DNA of 19,574 nt from DATAAM01 sp036260075. Lineage in GTDB: Bacteria > Actinomycetota > Acidimicrobiia > Acidimicrobiales > JAHWLA01. Of this stretch, positions 1-7,879 are shown in pieces (position 1 is the first letter of the stretch; each line of letters starts with the position of its first letter). Where the stretch lies: the NCBI GenBank assembly GCA_036260075.1, contig DATAAM010000166.1, positions 1 to 19,574 on the forward strand, in the 5' to 3' direction. The position numbers were made by a program, and so were the translations under genes. Under the pieces are notes generated by a model. The model saw only the letters and a list, made by a program, of their open reading frames with translations, searched no databases and was not told the origin of the DNA.

Positions 1-47
1 GACCGCCGGCGGTCGATTTCCCCCACCAGAACCGGAAGTGGCCGGGA

Positions 48-1052
48 TCATCGCGGCATCTCCTCCAGGGTGGCCAGCACGTCGGCGGGCACCACGCCGC
101 CGACGACGGCGACACCTTCGGGGCCGTCGAGCGCGAACGTGAGGCCTCGCACCGCCTTCTTGTCGCGGCCCATGAGCTCGAGCAGCTTCTCGGGGTCGGC
201 GTCGGCGGGCAGGGCGTCGGGCAGCCCGTAGCCGCGCACCACGCGGTAGTGGCGCTCGACCTCCTCGTCGTCGATCCGCCCGAGGCGCCGGGCCAGGTGG
301 GCGGCGAACAGCAGGCCGATGCCGACCGCCTCGCCGTGGCGCAGGTCGTAGTGGCCCGCCGTCTCCAGCGCGTGGGCGAGGGTGTGGCCGTAGTTGAGGA
401 CGGCCCGACGGCCCGACTCGCGCTCGTCGCTCGCCACCACCTCGGCCTTGATGCGCACGCAGGCGGCCACCCGCTCGTCGAGCGCCATGTCCTCGAGTCG
501 CTCCCCACCGAGGAAGTGGTACTTGGCCATCTCCCCGCAGCCGCTCAAGTACTCGCGGGGGGGCAGGGTGGCGAGGGTCTCGGTGTCGCACAGCACGGCG
601 GCAGGCTGCCAGAAGGCACCCACGAGGTTCTTGCCCTCGGGCAGGTTCACACCGGTCTTGCCGCCGATGGCGGCGTCGACCTGCGCCAGCAACGAGGTGG
701 CCACGTGCACCACCGCCACGCCCCGGTGGTACACAGCCGCCGCCAAGCCCGCCGTGTCGGTGACGACGCCGCCCCCCACCGCCACCACCACATCGGCCCG
801 CGTCAGTCCCCACCGGGCGAAGTCGCGGCACAGCTCCTCCACGGTCTCCATGCACTTGGCGTCCTCGCCGTCGCCCATCAGGAACGTGCGGCACGGCACG
901 CCCGGGTCGACGGCGACGGGGATGCCCTCCTGCGTGACGATGGCGGCGCGTTGCACGCCCGTGGGCAGCACCTCCAAGAGGCGGTGCCGGGCGCCCGCGC
1001 CGACCAGCACGTCGTAGGAACGGTCGCCCAGCGCCACCGGGACGGTGATCAC
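48..1052 (-). CDS. aroB: 3-dehydroquinate synthase
   Basis: This is the second enzyme of the shikimate pathway; it converts DAHP to 3-dehydroquinate in the cytoplasm using NAD and a metal ion. Visible hallmarks are the NAD-binding VGGGVVTD stretch (about residues 92-99), GGKTGVN (130-136), CGEMAKY with the metal-ligand Glu174, GHTLAHALE (222-230) and RHGEAV with His239. The product is 334 residues, a little shorter than the usual 350-370, with the shortening apparently in the helical region after CGEMAKY. The start is GTG at 1052, which overlaps the aroK stop as GTGA, so translation is probably coupled to aroK. It is the last full gene of the aroC-aroK-aroB run. Confidence 0.97.
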   Translation of the reverse strand: MITVPVALGDRSYDVLVGAGARHRLLEVLPTGVQRAAIVTQEGIPVAVDPGVPCRTFLMGDGEDAKCMETVEELCRDFARWGLTRADVVVAVGGGVVTDTAGLAAAVYHRGVAVVHVATSLLAQVDAAIGGKTGVNLPEGKNLVGAFWQPAAVLCDTETLATLPPREYLSGCGEMAKYHFLGGERLEDMALDERVAACVRIKAEVVASDERESGRRAVLNYGHTLAHALETAGHYDLRHGEAVGIGLLFAAHLARRLGRIDDEEVERHYRVVRGYGLPDALPADADPEKLLELMGRDKKAVRGLTFALDGPEGVAVVGGVVPADVLATLEEMPR

Positions 1053-1567
1053 TTCAGGGCCGCCATGACCCGCTCGACCGCTTCGTGCGGCGTGATGCCG
1101 TCGACGTCGACCACCACGTCGGCCAGCTCCTCGTAGATCGGCCTCCGCTCGGCGTCGAGGCGCTGCAATGCCTGCTCCGGGTCGTCGGACAGCAGCGGGC
1201 GGCCCGCGCCGGTGCCCACCCGCGTCGCGAGCGTCGAGACCTCCGCCCGGAGCCAGACGACGGTGCCCGCCTCCCGCAGGCGGCGGCGGTTGTCGGGGTC
1301 GAGGACGGCACCGCCCGCCACCGACACGACGACAGGCCCCTCGGACGTCGTCGCCTCGGCCAGCGCTCGCTTCTCCTCGGCGCGGAAGGCGGCCTCGCCG
1401 TCGGCCTCGAAGATCTCCGGCACGGTGCGGCCGGTGTTGCGCTCCACCTGCTCGTCGCTGTCGAGGTACGGGTAGCCGAGGCGCTCGGCGAGCGCACGAC
1501 CCACCGTCGTCTTCCCCGCCCCCATCATGCCGACGAGAAGCACGCGCTCAGGCAAGCGACTCGACAT
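1049..1567 (-). CDS. aroK: Shikimate kinase
   Basis: It phosphorylates shikimate with ATP. The 172-residue protein has the Walker A loop GMMGAGKT (residues 13-20), the substrate Asp in LDSD (35-38), the FRAEE arginine (62) and the lid-region GRPLL with Arg123. The shikimate-binding GGG motif reads AGG here (residues 84-86), a mild deviation in an otherwise orthodox enzyme. The ATG at 1567 lies 20 bases inside the end of aroC, and the stop overlaps the aroB start by four bases, so the three genes look translationally coupled. Family assignment is secure; the effect of the Gly-to-Ala change is unknown. Confidence 0.96.
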   Translation of the reverse strand: MSSRLPERVLLVGMMGAGKTTVGRALAERLGYPYLDSDEQVERNTGRTVPEIFEADGEAAFRAEEKRALAEATTSEGPVVVSVAGGAVLDPDNRRRLREAGTVVWLRAEVSTLATRVGTGAGRPLLSDDPEQALQRLDAERRPIYEELADVVVDVDGITPHEAVERVMAALK

Positions 1568-2702
1568 AGGCGCGGTGGTTGCGCTCGAACTCCTCGACGG
1601 AGTCGCCGCCGAACTTCCGCAGCGCCTCGCCCGCCAGCACCAGCGCCACCATCGTCTCGGCCACCACCCCCATGGCAGGCACGGCCGTCACGTCGGTGCG
1701 CTCCTTGAAGGAGACCGTCTCCTCCTTGGTGCGCACGTCGACGGTCTTGAGCACGGGCCGGTTCAGCGTGGCAAGCGGCTTCATGTACGCACGGGCCACC
1801 AACAGCGCGCCGGTGGAGATGCCGCCCTCGGTGCCACCCGCCAGGTCGGAGTCGCGCCGGTACTCGCCCGGCGGCGCCTCCCAGCTGATCGGGTCGTGCG
1901 CCTCCGAACCCCGACGACCCGCCACGTCGAGGCCCTCGCCCAGCTCGACGGCCTTCACCGCCTGGATGCTCATCAGCGCCTGGGCCAGGAGGCCGTCGAG
2001 CTTGCGGTCCCAGTGCACGTGGCTGCCGAGGCCCACGGGCACGCCGTAGGCCAGCACCTCGGCGGCGCCTCCCAACGAGTCGCCGTCCTTGGCCGCTGCC
2101 TTCACCTCGGCCACCATGGCCGCCTCCGCCTCGGCGTCGAAGCACCGCACGGGCGACTCGTCGATGCGGGCGAGGTCGGCCGGGCCGGGCCGGGCCGTGG
2201 ACTTGCTCACCACCGCGCCGAGCTGCACGACGTGGCTCAGGATCTCCACGCCCAGCCGCGCCAGCAGCGCCTTGGCGCACGTGCCTGCCGCCACCCGAGC
2301 CGCCGTCTCGCGCGCCGAGGCCCGCTCGAGCACGTCGCGCGCGTCGGCGAAGCCGTACTTCTGCATGCCCGCGAGGTCGGCGTGGCCGGGCCGGGGCTGG
2401 GTCAGCGGCTTCTCGGTCGTGCCCGGTGCAGGGGACATCTCCTGCTCCCACTTGGGCCATTCGGTGTTGCCGATCTGGATGGCCACCGGGGACCCCAGCG
2501 TGCGCCCGTGCCGGACGCCGCCGAGCAGCGTCACCTCGTCCTGCTCGAAGCGCATGCGCGGCCCCCGTCCGTAGCCGAGGCGACGGCGGGCCAGCTCCGA
2601 CTGCACCTGCTCGACGGTGATCGGCAGCCCCGCGGGGAGGCCCTCGACGATCACCACCAAGGCGCGACCGTGGGACTCGCCTGCGGTCAGGAGACGGAGC
2701 AC
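1548..2702 (-). CDS. aroC: Chorismate synthase
   Basis: It makes chorismate from EPSP using reduced FMN, the last step of the shikimate pathway. The N-terminus LRLLTAGESHGRAL is the family signature, followed by RRRLGYGRGPRM, then RPGHADLAGMQKYGFADARDV and the RASARETAARVAAG motif. The reading frame stays open upstream to 2894, but that part is a shadow of the preceding pilin gene. I place the start at GTG 2702, giving 384 residues, the usual length. No clear Shine-Dalgarno site is visible. A 6-bp hairpin (2704-2721) sits directly before the start, and the gene begins 37 bases after the pilX-like stop, so it probably depends on the minor-pilin transcript or on an internal promoter I cannot see. 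Confidence 0.95.
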   Translation of the reverse strand: MLRLLTAGESHGRALVVIVEGLPAGLPITVEQVQSELARRRLGYGRGPRMRFEQDEVTLLGGVRHGRTLGSPVAIQIGNTEWPKWEQEMSPAPGTTEKPLTQPRPGHADLAGMQKYGFADARDVLERASARETAARVAAGTCAKALLARLGVEILSHVVQLGAVVSKSTARPGPADLARIDESPVRCFDAEAEAAMVAEVKAAAKDGDSLGGAAEVLAYGVPVGLGSHVHWDRKLDGLLAQALMSIQAVKAVELGEGLDVAGRRGSEAHDPISWEAPPGEYRRDSDLAGGTEGGISTGALLVARAYMKPLATLNRPVLKTVDVRTKEETVSFKERTDVTAVPAMGVVAETMVALVLAGEALRKFGGDSVEEFERNHRAYVESLA

Positions 2703-2739
2703 ACCGCCATGGTAGTGGCGGGTGCGTTCCCGACCCGAG

Positions 2740-4062
2740 CTACTTGAGGGGCTCCTCCCGCCAGTTCCTGGCGTAGAAGGCGCCGCTGACCAGCTGCCCG
2801 AGGTTCTCGTCGTAGTGCCACTTGGCCTGCACGGCACCGGACACGCTCTGGGCGACCATGGCGCCCCAGATCTCGTACTGCGAGCCGCCGCCACCGCTCC
2901 AGCTCACGGCCGAGGCGGGGGCGTCGATCACGCCCCAGAACTTGGAGTGGTTGCCGCTGAATGTCACGTCGCCGCCCATCACGATGATCTTCAGCGCACC
3001 GGCCCAGCCGGGGCAGTAGTGCGGGTTGGCCAGCGAGCTCGTGTGCGTGGGCCCGCACACGGTCGCCGAGTTCGGCGGAGGGTTGATCAGGTTGGCGTTG
3101 CCGCCGCTGCTGTTGCCCTGGCCGCCGGCAATGGTCAGCGTGGTCGTGTAGATGACGGTGGGCTCTGTCATGGAGGGGAACGGCCCGTTGACAGGGAACC
3201 CGCACCCGACGCCCAGGGTCACCGAGGTGTAGAGGTAGTGCTTGCCCGCCTGGAGTGTGGGCGTGGTGCACTCGAAGTTGCCGCTGCCCCCGATGTCGTA
3301 GCGCGAGACCTGGTTGACGACGCGGAACGGCAGCTCCGGCGACTCCTTGGTCGTGTTCGAGGGCGGGCACTGACCGTTGCCGATGGCGTTGGCGTTGAAG
3401 CCCTTTGTGCCGTCCCGCGAGTAGGCCACGCAGCCGTCCGGGGGGTGCGGCCAATTGCCGTTGGGTGTGTTGCGGCAGTTCTCCGAGCTGTTGTTGCCCT
3501 GGTTGCCGAACGAGAACGTCTCCGGGCTGTTGGTGCCGATCTTGCCCTTGCCCGTACAGCGAGCGACCTCGTCCTTGTAGCTGTCGACGCTGAAGCCGGA
3601 GGAGAAGCTGCCCGTGGCCAGGACGTTGATGGCGTTCGGGAACATGGGCGTCGACACGGCGTCGCTGCGCAGCCGTCGCTTGACACCGGTGGCATCGACG
3701 CCCGTGGCGTCGATGTGCCACACCGGTCGCCCGATGCTGTCCTGGTCGCGGGCCGCACAGTATGTGTACGTCCCACCTGCGATCGTGTCCGTCCGCTCGA
3801 AGCCGGGCAGCGTCGGGTAGCCGGGGCACGCCCCCACGACGCCGCCTGCCGTGCTCAGCGACTTGACCGCGTCGTTGAGGCCGGCGTCGGCCACTTGGAG
3901 GGCGTTGGCGGCGTCGCCGCTGCGGCGCGAGACGCGGATGTCGCGCCACACCGTCGTCATAAGGGCTGCGCTGAGAGCGGTGGCGATGAACGCCACCGAC
4001 ACGGTGATCGCCATGCTGCCCTGCTCGTTGCGTCGAGAGATCCAGAGGAACATCTGCCGCAC
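2740..4062 (-). CDS. PilX-like minor pilin / pilus-associated protein
   Basis: This 440-residue protein starts with a short basic segment, then QGSMAITVSVAFIATALSAAL, a hydrophobic helix preceded by Gly15. The position +5 Glu of ordinary prepilins is absent, as in PilX or GspK-type minor pilins. NALQVADAGLNDAVKSL follows, which resembles the conserved PilX_N segment of other pilus-associated proteins. The rest is a large Ser/Gly/Asn-rich domain, probably beta-rich and exposed at the surface, with several cysteines. It ends about 40 residues after a GVIDAPASAVSWSGGGGSQ stretch. GTG 4062 follows the pilW-like stop by four bases; ATG 4053 is an alternative start. It probably acts at the pilus tip or in priming; exact orthology is uncertain. 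Confidence 0.75.
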   Translation of the reverse strand: MRQMFLWISRRNEQGSMAITVSVAFIATALSAALMTTVWRDIRVSRRSGDAANALQVADAGLNDAVKSLSTAGGVVGACPGYPTLPGFERTDTIAGGTYTYCAARDQDSIGRPVWHIDATGVDATGVKRRLRSDAVSTPMFPNAINVLATGSFSSGFSVDSYKDEVARCTGKGKIGTNSPETFSFGNQGNNSSENCRNTPNGNWPHPPDGCVAYSRDGTKGFNANAIGNGQCPPSNTTKESPELPFRVVNQVSRYDIGGSGNFECTTPTLQAGKHYLYTSVTLGVGCGFPVNGPFPSMTEPTVIYTTTLTIAGGQGNSSGGNANLINPPPNSATVCGPTHTSSLANPHYCPGWAGALKIIVMGGDVTFSGNHSKFWGVIDAPASAVSWSGGGGSQYEIWGAMVAQSVSGAVQAKWHYDENLGQLVSGAFYARNWREEPLK

Positions 4063-4066
4063 CTGC

Positions 4067-4717
4067 CTACCTGGTGATGTTGTTCCGCAATGCTGCGGAA
4101 CTTGTCATGACGATCGGGTTGGAGCCCATCCGGTAGCGCACCCGGACGTTGACGTTCACCGTGGCCGCGTTCGGTACCGAGGCGGCCGACGATGTCGTGT
4201 TGATCTGCGAGCCGTCGCTTGCGTAGTACGTGAAGAGGGGCTGCAACGACGTGTTCACGACCCGGTCGAGCAGCAGCACCTGCGAGGACAGCGGGCCCGC
4301 CGTGCACGACGTGCTGCCGGTGAAGTCCCGGCGGTCGTACATCAGCTTCTTCTCTGTCCCGGTGCCCACGAGGCCGATGACGAACTCGCTGCGAGCACAG
4401 CTCCCGATGCCGCTCACCCCTCGCGGCACGGTGAATCGGATGCAGTTGTCGTACGTGGTCGCGTAGCCGGCTGTCGTGCACGTCCCCGTGATCGGAAGGG
4501 CACCGCGGATGTGCTGGGTCACTGTGCGCAGCACGCGCTGGGTGTCGTCCTCGGTGCGCGCGTGCGTCTCGGTCTTCACCGTGATGTTCGTGGTGCGGTC
4601 CAGGAAGTCGAACGCCATGACGAGCACGATCGACAGGATCAGCATCGTCAGGGTGACCTCGACGAGCGTGATGCCCGACTCGTCGCGGTCCTGCCGGTCG
4701 CGGAGCCGGGCCGTCAC
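4067..4717 (-). CDS. PilW-like prepilin (type IV pilus minor pilin)
   Basis: A 216-residue prepilin. After a 15-residue charged leader ending in ESG comes ITLVEVTLTMLILSIVLVMAF, a class III prepilin signal with cleavage expected between Gly15 and Ile16 and the conserved Glu at +5 (Glu20). The C-terminal globular part holds several cysteines and no other family motif that I recognise. The open frame extends to 4915, but GTG 4717 overlaps the previous stop as GTGA, which fixes the start. It is the middle gene of a three-gene minor-pilin set, and such sets usually form a priming or tip complex. The PilW label rests on order and size, not on a diagnostic motif. Confidence 0.8.
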   Translation of the reverse strand: MTARLRDRQDRDESGITLVEVTLTMLILSIVLVMAFDFLDRTTNITVKTETHARTEDDTQRVLRTVTQHIRGALPITGTCTTAGYATTYDNCIRFTVPRGVSGIGSCARSEFVIGLVGTGTEKKLMYDRRDFTGSTSCTAGPLSSQVLLLDRVVNTSLQPLFTYYASDGSQINTTSSAASVPNAATVNVNVRVRYRMGSNPIVMTSSAALRNNITR

Positions 4718-6309
4718 TGGCGGAACTCCAGCGCTGCGGACTCCGCCGACGCCGTCGACCCGTTGTCGATGGTCGCGGGATCCATGTCGAGGACTTGCAG
4801 GGCGGCGAAGTAGAGCTTCTGCGTACCGGCGGAGAACCGATAGCCCCGGTCCTTCGACAGCGTCCCGATCCAGTCGCACGCCACGCCGGGCGTGGTGTTC
4901 GTGCCGGCGGGGCACGCGGTCCCACTGGGATCGGGCGTGAGGGTCACCGTGATCGACCCGGCCTGCGTCAGGAAGTTCACCGACACGGTGTCGAGGTCCG
5001 AGACGTTGACGGTCCGGGCCTTCACTGTCAGGTCGTTGACCAGCTCACCGCCGGAGGTGAGCGGGACGTAGCCGACCGCAGGTTGCGCCGTGACGCTTGT
5101 CGTCTGGATCGTCGGCCGGTCGACTGCCGCGCAACTTGTGCCCTCCATGCACAGCTCGAGGCGTGTCTGGGCGAACGCCGCCGTCCGCTTGCCGTCGGCG
5201 GCACGCAGGATGCCGAACGACACGTACTGCGAGCCCGCGCCGAACCGGAAGCCGTCGGCCGCCGTGACCGTGGCGTCCCACGATGTGGCCGTCCAGTCGG
5301 TGGCCACCAAGGAGACGGTCGAGGTCTGCGGGTAGTCGTTCGAGCCGATGGTGTGCATGGTGGCGAACACCTGGTCGCCCACGAACTTCACTTGGAGGCC
5401 GGCGCCGTGGGGGTCGGTGCCACCGGCCAAGACCCGCCAGTTGTTCGTGCCCGCACCCGACACCACGGTGAACGACTCGTTCTCGATGATGATCGGGAAG
5501 CCGTTGTAGTTCGGGAATGTGTTGCCTGCGGACACGGCGATGTCGAGGATCTGGTTCTTGGCGTGTGCACCGATCGGCGTGGTGAGCTGGGCTGTCGCCG
5601 GGCGGCTGAGGTTCTCCGTGGTGGCCCTGAAGCGCAGGTCACCCACGAGGGCATTGGTGGCGCTGACCGTGACGTTCAGGGTGCTCTGCGGCGACGGCGC
5701 CGCAGACGACGTGACCGTGGGAGGCAACGCGCTCGAGAACTTCGGCGGGGCCAGGCCCGTGATGGCCGACTGGTCCGGAGCACGCAGGGAGCTCTGCTGC
5801 GACACCTGGTGCCGTCCGACCGCGTCGGTCCACTCGACGAAGACGGCCAGGCGCTTGGTCGTGCGGACGGAGTCGACCCAGGCGATGTACCGCTTCACCG
5901 TGTAGTCGATGTTGTTGCGGCGGCAGGTGTACTCGCGTCGGGGGATGTTGCCCGCCGGCTCGTTGCAAGGATCCTCGTAGGCCGCCTGCTGCTCGGTGGG
6001 ATCGTCGGGTGTCGGGCAGACGGGCAGTGTGACCCACGTTTCCAGACCGGCCGGCGTGGTACCGGAGGGAGGATGGCACAGAGCGAGGTTGTTGAAGCTG
6101 AACCGCTGGAGGTCCTCGATGCCCTGCGTGGCGATGTCGTTCCCTCGCGCCCTTGCCTTGGCCGCACCGAGCGCCCGGAGGGAGGAGTCGAGCATGACCG
6201 CGACCGCGAGGAAGAGCACGGCGATGACCGTGACGGTCACCACCATCTCCACCAGGGTGAAACCCTCGTCCCGCGCCGGGGCGGCCTCGCGTCGTGCCCG
6301 GAGTGTCAT
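4714..6309 (-). CDS. Large PilV-like prepilin with long C-terminal beta-rich region
   Basis: A 531-residue prepilin. The leader ends DEG, then FTLVEMVVTVTVIAVLFLAVAV, with cleavage expected at Gly16/Phe17 and Glu21 at +5. Residues to about 190 form a pilin-like head with several cysteines. After a Ser/Pro-rich hinge (about 195-215) comes roughly 300 residues that look beta-rich, with no motif I recognise. Minor pilins are normally 150-250 residues, so the extra module could be an adhesin or tip domain; this is inference from size and position. The ATG at 6309 has no good Shine-Dalgarno site, matching a nearly leaderless transcript from the promoter at 6319-6347. Confidence 0.82.
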   Translation of the reverse strand: MTLRARREAAPARDEGFTLVEMVVTVTVIAVLFLAVAVMLDSSLRALGAAKARARGNDIATQGIEDLQRFSFNNLALCHPPSGTTPAGLETWVTLPVCPTPDDPTEQQAAYEDPCNEPAGNIPRREYTCRRNNIDYTVKRYIAWVDSVRTTKRLAVFVEWTDAVGRHQVSQQSSLRAPDQSAITGLAPPKFSSALPPTVTSSAAPSPQSTLNVTVSATNALVGDLRFRATTENLSRPATAQLTTPIGAHAKNQILDIAVSAGNTFPNYNGFPIIIENESFTVVSGAGTNNWRVLAGGTDPHGAGLQVKFVGDQVFATMHTIGSNDYPQTSTVSLVATDWTATSWDATVTAADGFRFGAGSQYVSFGILRAADGKRTAAFAQTRLELCMEGTSCAAVDRPTIQTTSVTAQPAVGYVPLTSGGELVNDLTVKARTVNVSDLDTVSVNFLTQAGSITVTLTPDPSGTACPAGTNTTPGVACDWIGTLSKDRGYRFSAGTQKLYFAALQVLDMDPATIDNGSTASAESAALEFRQ

Positions 6310-6318
6310 CTCGGTGAT

Positions 6319-6347
6319 ATGTCGGCATGCCGAACGGGCCGACTGAG
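6319..6347 (-). promoter_or_regulatory. Sigma-28/WhiG-like promoter of the minor-pilin genes
   Basis: On the minus strand CTCAG (6347-6343) is followed by exactly 16 bases and then GCCGACAT (6326-6319). This resembles the sigma-28 family pattern (TAAA, about 15-16 bases, GCCGATAA), and the spacing is identical to that before pilA and pilT in this window. The predicted transcript would begin only a few bases before ATG 6309, consistent with the missing ribosome binding site. A 12-base palindrome (6322-6333) overlaps the -10 element. Confidence 0.5.
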
Positions 6348-6379
6348 CGGTTTTTGGTCCCGATGACGGCCCGGACGCG

Positions 6380-6412
6380 CCGAAGGACGGCCCGTGGGGT
6401 GCCGTCCTTCGG
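6380..6412 (-). terminator. Hairpin after the pilP-like gene, without U-tract
   Basis: A perfect 12-bp stem (arms 6380-6391 and 6401-6412, 9-base loop) lies about 20 bases after the pilP-like stop and before the next promoter. No T-run follows on the minus strand, so it is either a U-less terminator, as often proposed in actinobacteria, or an mRNA-stabilising 3' structure. Confidence 0.55.
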
Positions 6413-6431
6413 AGTCGTCAGCGGAGGCGGG

Positions 6432-7115
6432 CTACTTGAGCGTGGCCTCGCCCCGGCACAGTCGGAAGGTGTCGTCGCCGAACATGAACCGGCCGCAATC
6501 GTCGGCCACCGACAGGGAGAGCACCCGGTAGTTGCCGGCGAACGTCTCGCCCTCGGACACCTTGTGCACTGTGTCGTTGACCCGCACGTTGGCGACCACC
6601 CGGCCGTTCTCGGAGAACACGTCGACCAGCGCGACCCGATCGCTGCGGCGGGGTTCCACCGATCCCGTGCCGCCGGTTGCACCGCCGGTCCGGGAGGTGG
6701 TGGCGGTCGTCGCCCCACCCGCGCCGGTGCCGGTGCCGCCGCCCGACGCCCCTCCGGTGGTGCCGGTGCCGGTCCCCGTCCCGGTTCCGGTCCCCGTGCC
6801 GCCCGTGGCAGTTCCTCCGGTGGCAGTGCCGCCGGTGGCGCCACCGACCGTCTTGAGGGGGACGAAGGGGTTCTTCGTGGTGAAGACCTCGAACGTCTCC
6901 ACCGGTGGCGGGCTGCCGCCCGGCGCCGTGGTGGAGGTGGTCGGCGACGCCACCGTGGTGGGCGTCGGCGCGGGCGCGTCGTCGATGCCGTCGTCGCCGC
7001 CCCCGCCACCGAGCACGTTCACCAGAAGGAGCACGAGGATGGCCGCGGCACCGATGGCGAGGAGGACCGGCAACCGGCTCTTCGGCGCGCCGGCCGCCGC
7101 GATGGGCTCCGTCAT
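6432..7115 (-). CDS. PilP-like pilus alignment protein
   Basis: A 227-residue protein with a cytoplasmic N-tail, one membrane helix (about 16-36), a Pro/Thr-rich stretch and the segment KNPFVPL (81-87), which recalls the short (D/N)PF motif of PilP/GspC proteins. A very low-complexity Gly/Thr repeat follows (about 91-152). The compact C-terminal domain (about 155-227) has a pattern like the PilP/GspC homology region (VALVDVFSENGRVVANVRV, then VHKVSEGETFAGNYRV) and Cys207/Cys220. Its start overlaps the pilO stop by four bases (ATGA). In Gram-negatives PilP links PilN/O to the secretin; no secretin is seen here, so its partner may be a cell-wall component. Assignment rests on order plus this weak likeness. 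Confidence 0.65.
   Translation of the reverse strand: MTEPIAAAGAPKSRLPVLLAIGAAAILVLLLVNVLGGGGGDDGIDDAPAPTPTTVASPTTSTTAPGGSPPPVETFEVFTTKNPFVPLKTVGGATGGTATGGTATGGTGTGTGTGTGTGTTGGASGGGTGTGAGGATTATTSRTGGATGGTGSVEPRRSDRVALVDVFSENGRVVANVRVNDTVHKVSEGETFAGNYRVLSLSVADDCGRFMFGDDTFRLCRGEATLK
6663..6845 (-). repeat. Gly/Thr low-complexity repeat tract in the pilP-like gene
   Basis: The codons for GGT and GT units repeat here as degenerate ggcacc-type hexamers and related units, giving an imperfect tandem tract inside the coding sequence. It encodes a flexible linker between the membrane helix and the C-terminal domain. Slippage could change linker length between strains. Confidence 0.7.
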
Positions 7116-7879
7116 GGCTGTGCTCCTGCCCTCGTCGTCGTCGTCACGCTTCCCGCCACCGTGGTGGTGGTCGCCCCGCCGGGGGCGGTCGTCGTGGTGG
7201 CACCTCCCGCCACCGTCGTGGTGGTCGCACCAGCGGGCGCCGTCGTCGTCGTGGTCGCCGCGCCGCCGAAGCCGGGCGGCAGCGTCCGGGTGAACATGCG
7301 GGCCTGGAGGCTCACCGACAGGCGTCCCACCTGGTCGGCCGAGACGCTCACGTTGTCGATCACCACCAGCCGCGGCAGGTCGGTCAGGCGGTTCATGAAG
7401 TCGAGCACCTGGAAGTACCCGCCTTCGACCTGCAGGGCGATGCGGATCTCAGCGGGTGGCGGGGCCGCCCCCGTGCCCGCGTCCGTCCCGCCGGTGGGCG
7501 CAGTCGTGGCGGTCGTCGCCGCTGCGCCTGCCGCCGCGGGCGCAGCCGCCGCGGGCGGCGTGGGGGCGATGGAGATGAACTCGATGGCCGACTTGTTGGC
7601 GGCGTCGTTCGTGTCGAGGATGAACTGCGCGAGGTTGGGCGCGTCGGGGATGGCGCCTCGCAGCGTCTCCAGCTGCGCCCGGCGCAACGGCTCGTCGCGC
7701 TGAGCGGCTCGCAACCGTTCGATCTCGGTCTGGAGCTGCTGGGCCTGCTGCTCCGCCTGCTCGGTGCGCTCCTTGGCCTCCGCGATCTCGTCGCTGCGCG
7801 GGCTCCACAGCAGGAACCACCAGGCCAGCAGCAACAGGACGGCGATCAGAGCGCCGACGAGGAGCGCCCGGCGGTTCAC
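7112..7879 (-). CDS. pilO: Pilus assembly protein PilO
   Basis: A 255-residue bitopic protein of the inner alignment complex. It has a membrane helix at about 5-25 (ALLVGALIAVLLLLAWWFLL), a coiled coil at about 28-65 (SDEIAEAKERTEQAEQQAQQ and onward), an Ala/Thr-rich linker, and a C-terminal ferredoxin-like segment containing EIRIALQVEGGYFQVLDFMN and LPRLVVIDNVSVS, which is the PilO core. The last 49 residues are an unusual Thr-rich tail with repeats like ATTTTVAGG. GTG 7879 overlaps the pilMN stop as GTGA; the open frame upstream of this is a shadow. It is expected to heterodimerise with the PilN half of the preceding product. Confidence 0.88.
   Translation of the reverse strand: MNRRALLVGALIAVLLLLAWWFLLWSPRSDEIAEAKERTEQAEQQAQQLQTEIERLRAAQRDEPLRRAQLETLRGAIPDAPNLAQFILDTNDAANKSAIEFISIAPTPPAAAAPAAAGAAATTATTAPTGGTDAGTGAAPPPAEIRIALQVEGGYFQVLDFMNRLTDLPRLVVIDNVSVSADQVGRLSVSLQARMFTRTLPPGFGGAATTTTTAPAGATTTTVAGGATTTTAPGGATTTTVAGSVTTTTRAGAQP
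7130..7261 (-). repeat. Thr-rich tandem repeat encoding the PilO tail
   Basis: Five imperfect units encoding (A/V)TTTT followed by short Ala/Gly/Pro spacers. The tail would lie outside the membrane with the PilO core domain and could be a cell-wall spacer or an O-glycosylation site, which is inferred only from composition. Confidence 0.7.

Noticed and set aside
1..47. Possible GTG start (26-24) of a gene following aroB
   Set aside because: Only about eight codons are visible, with no ribosome site. In mycobacteria aroB is followed by aroQ and a peptidase, but nothing here can confirm it.
249..6366. Long open frames on the plus strand opposite the aro and pilin genes
   Set aside because: They are Arg/Pro/Ala/Gly-rich shadow frames expected at this GC content, with no domains and no ribosome sites, and they oppose well-recognised genes.
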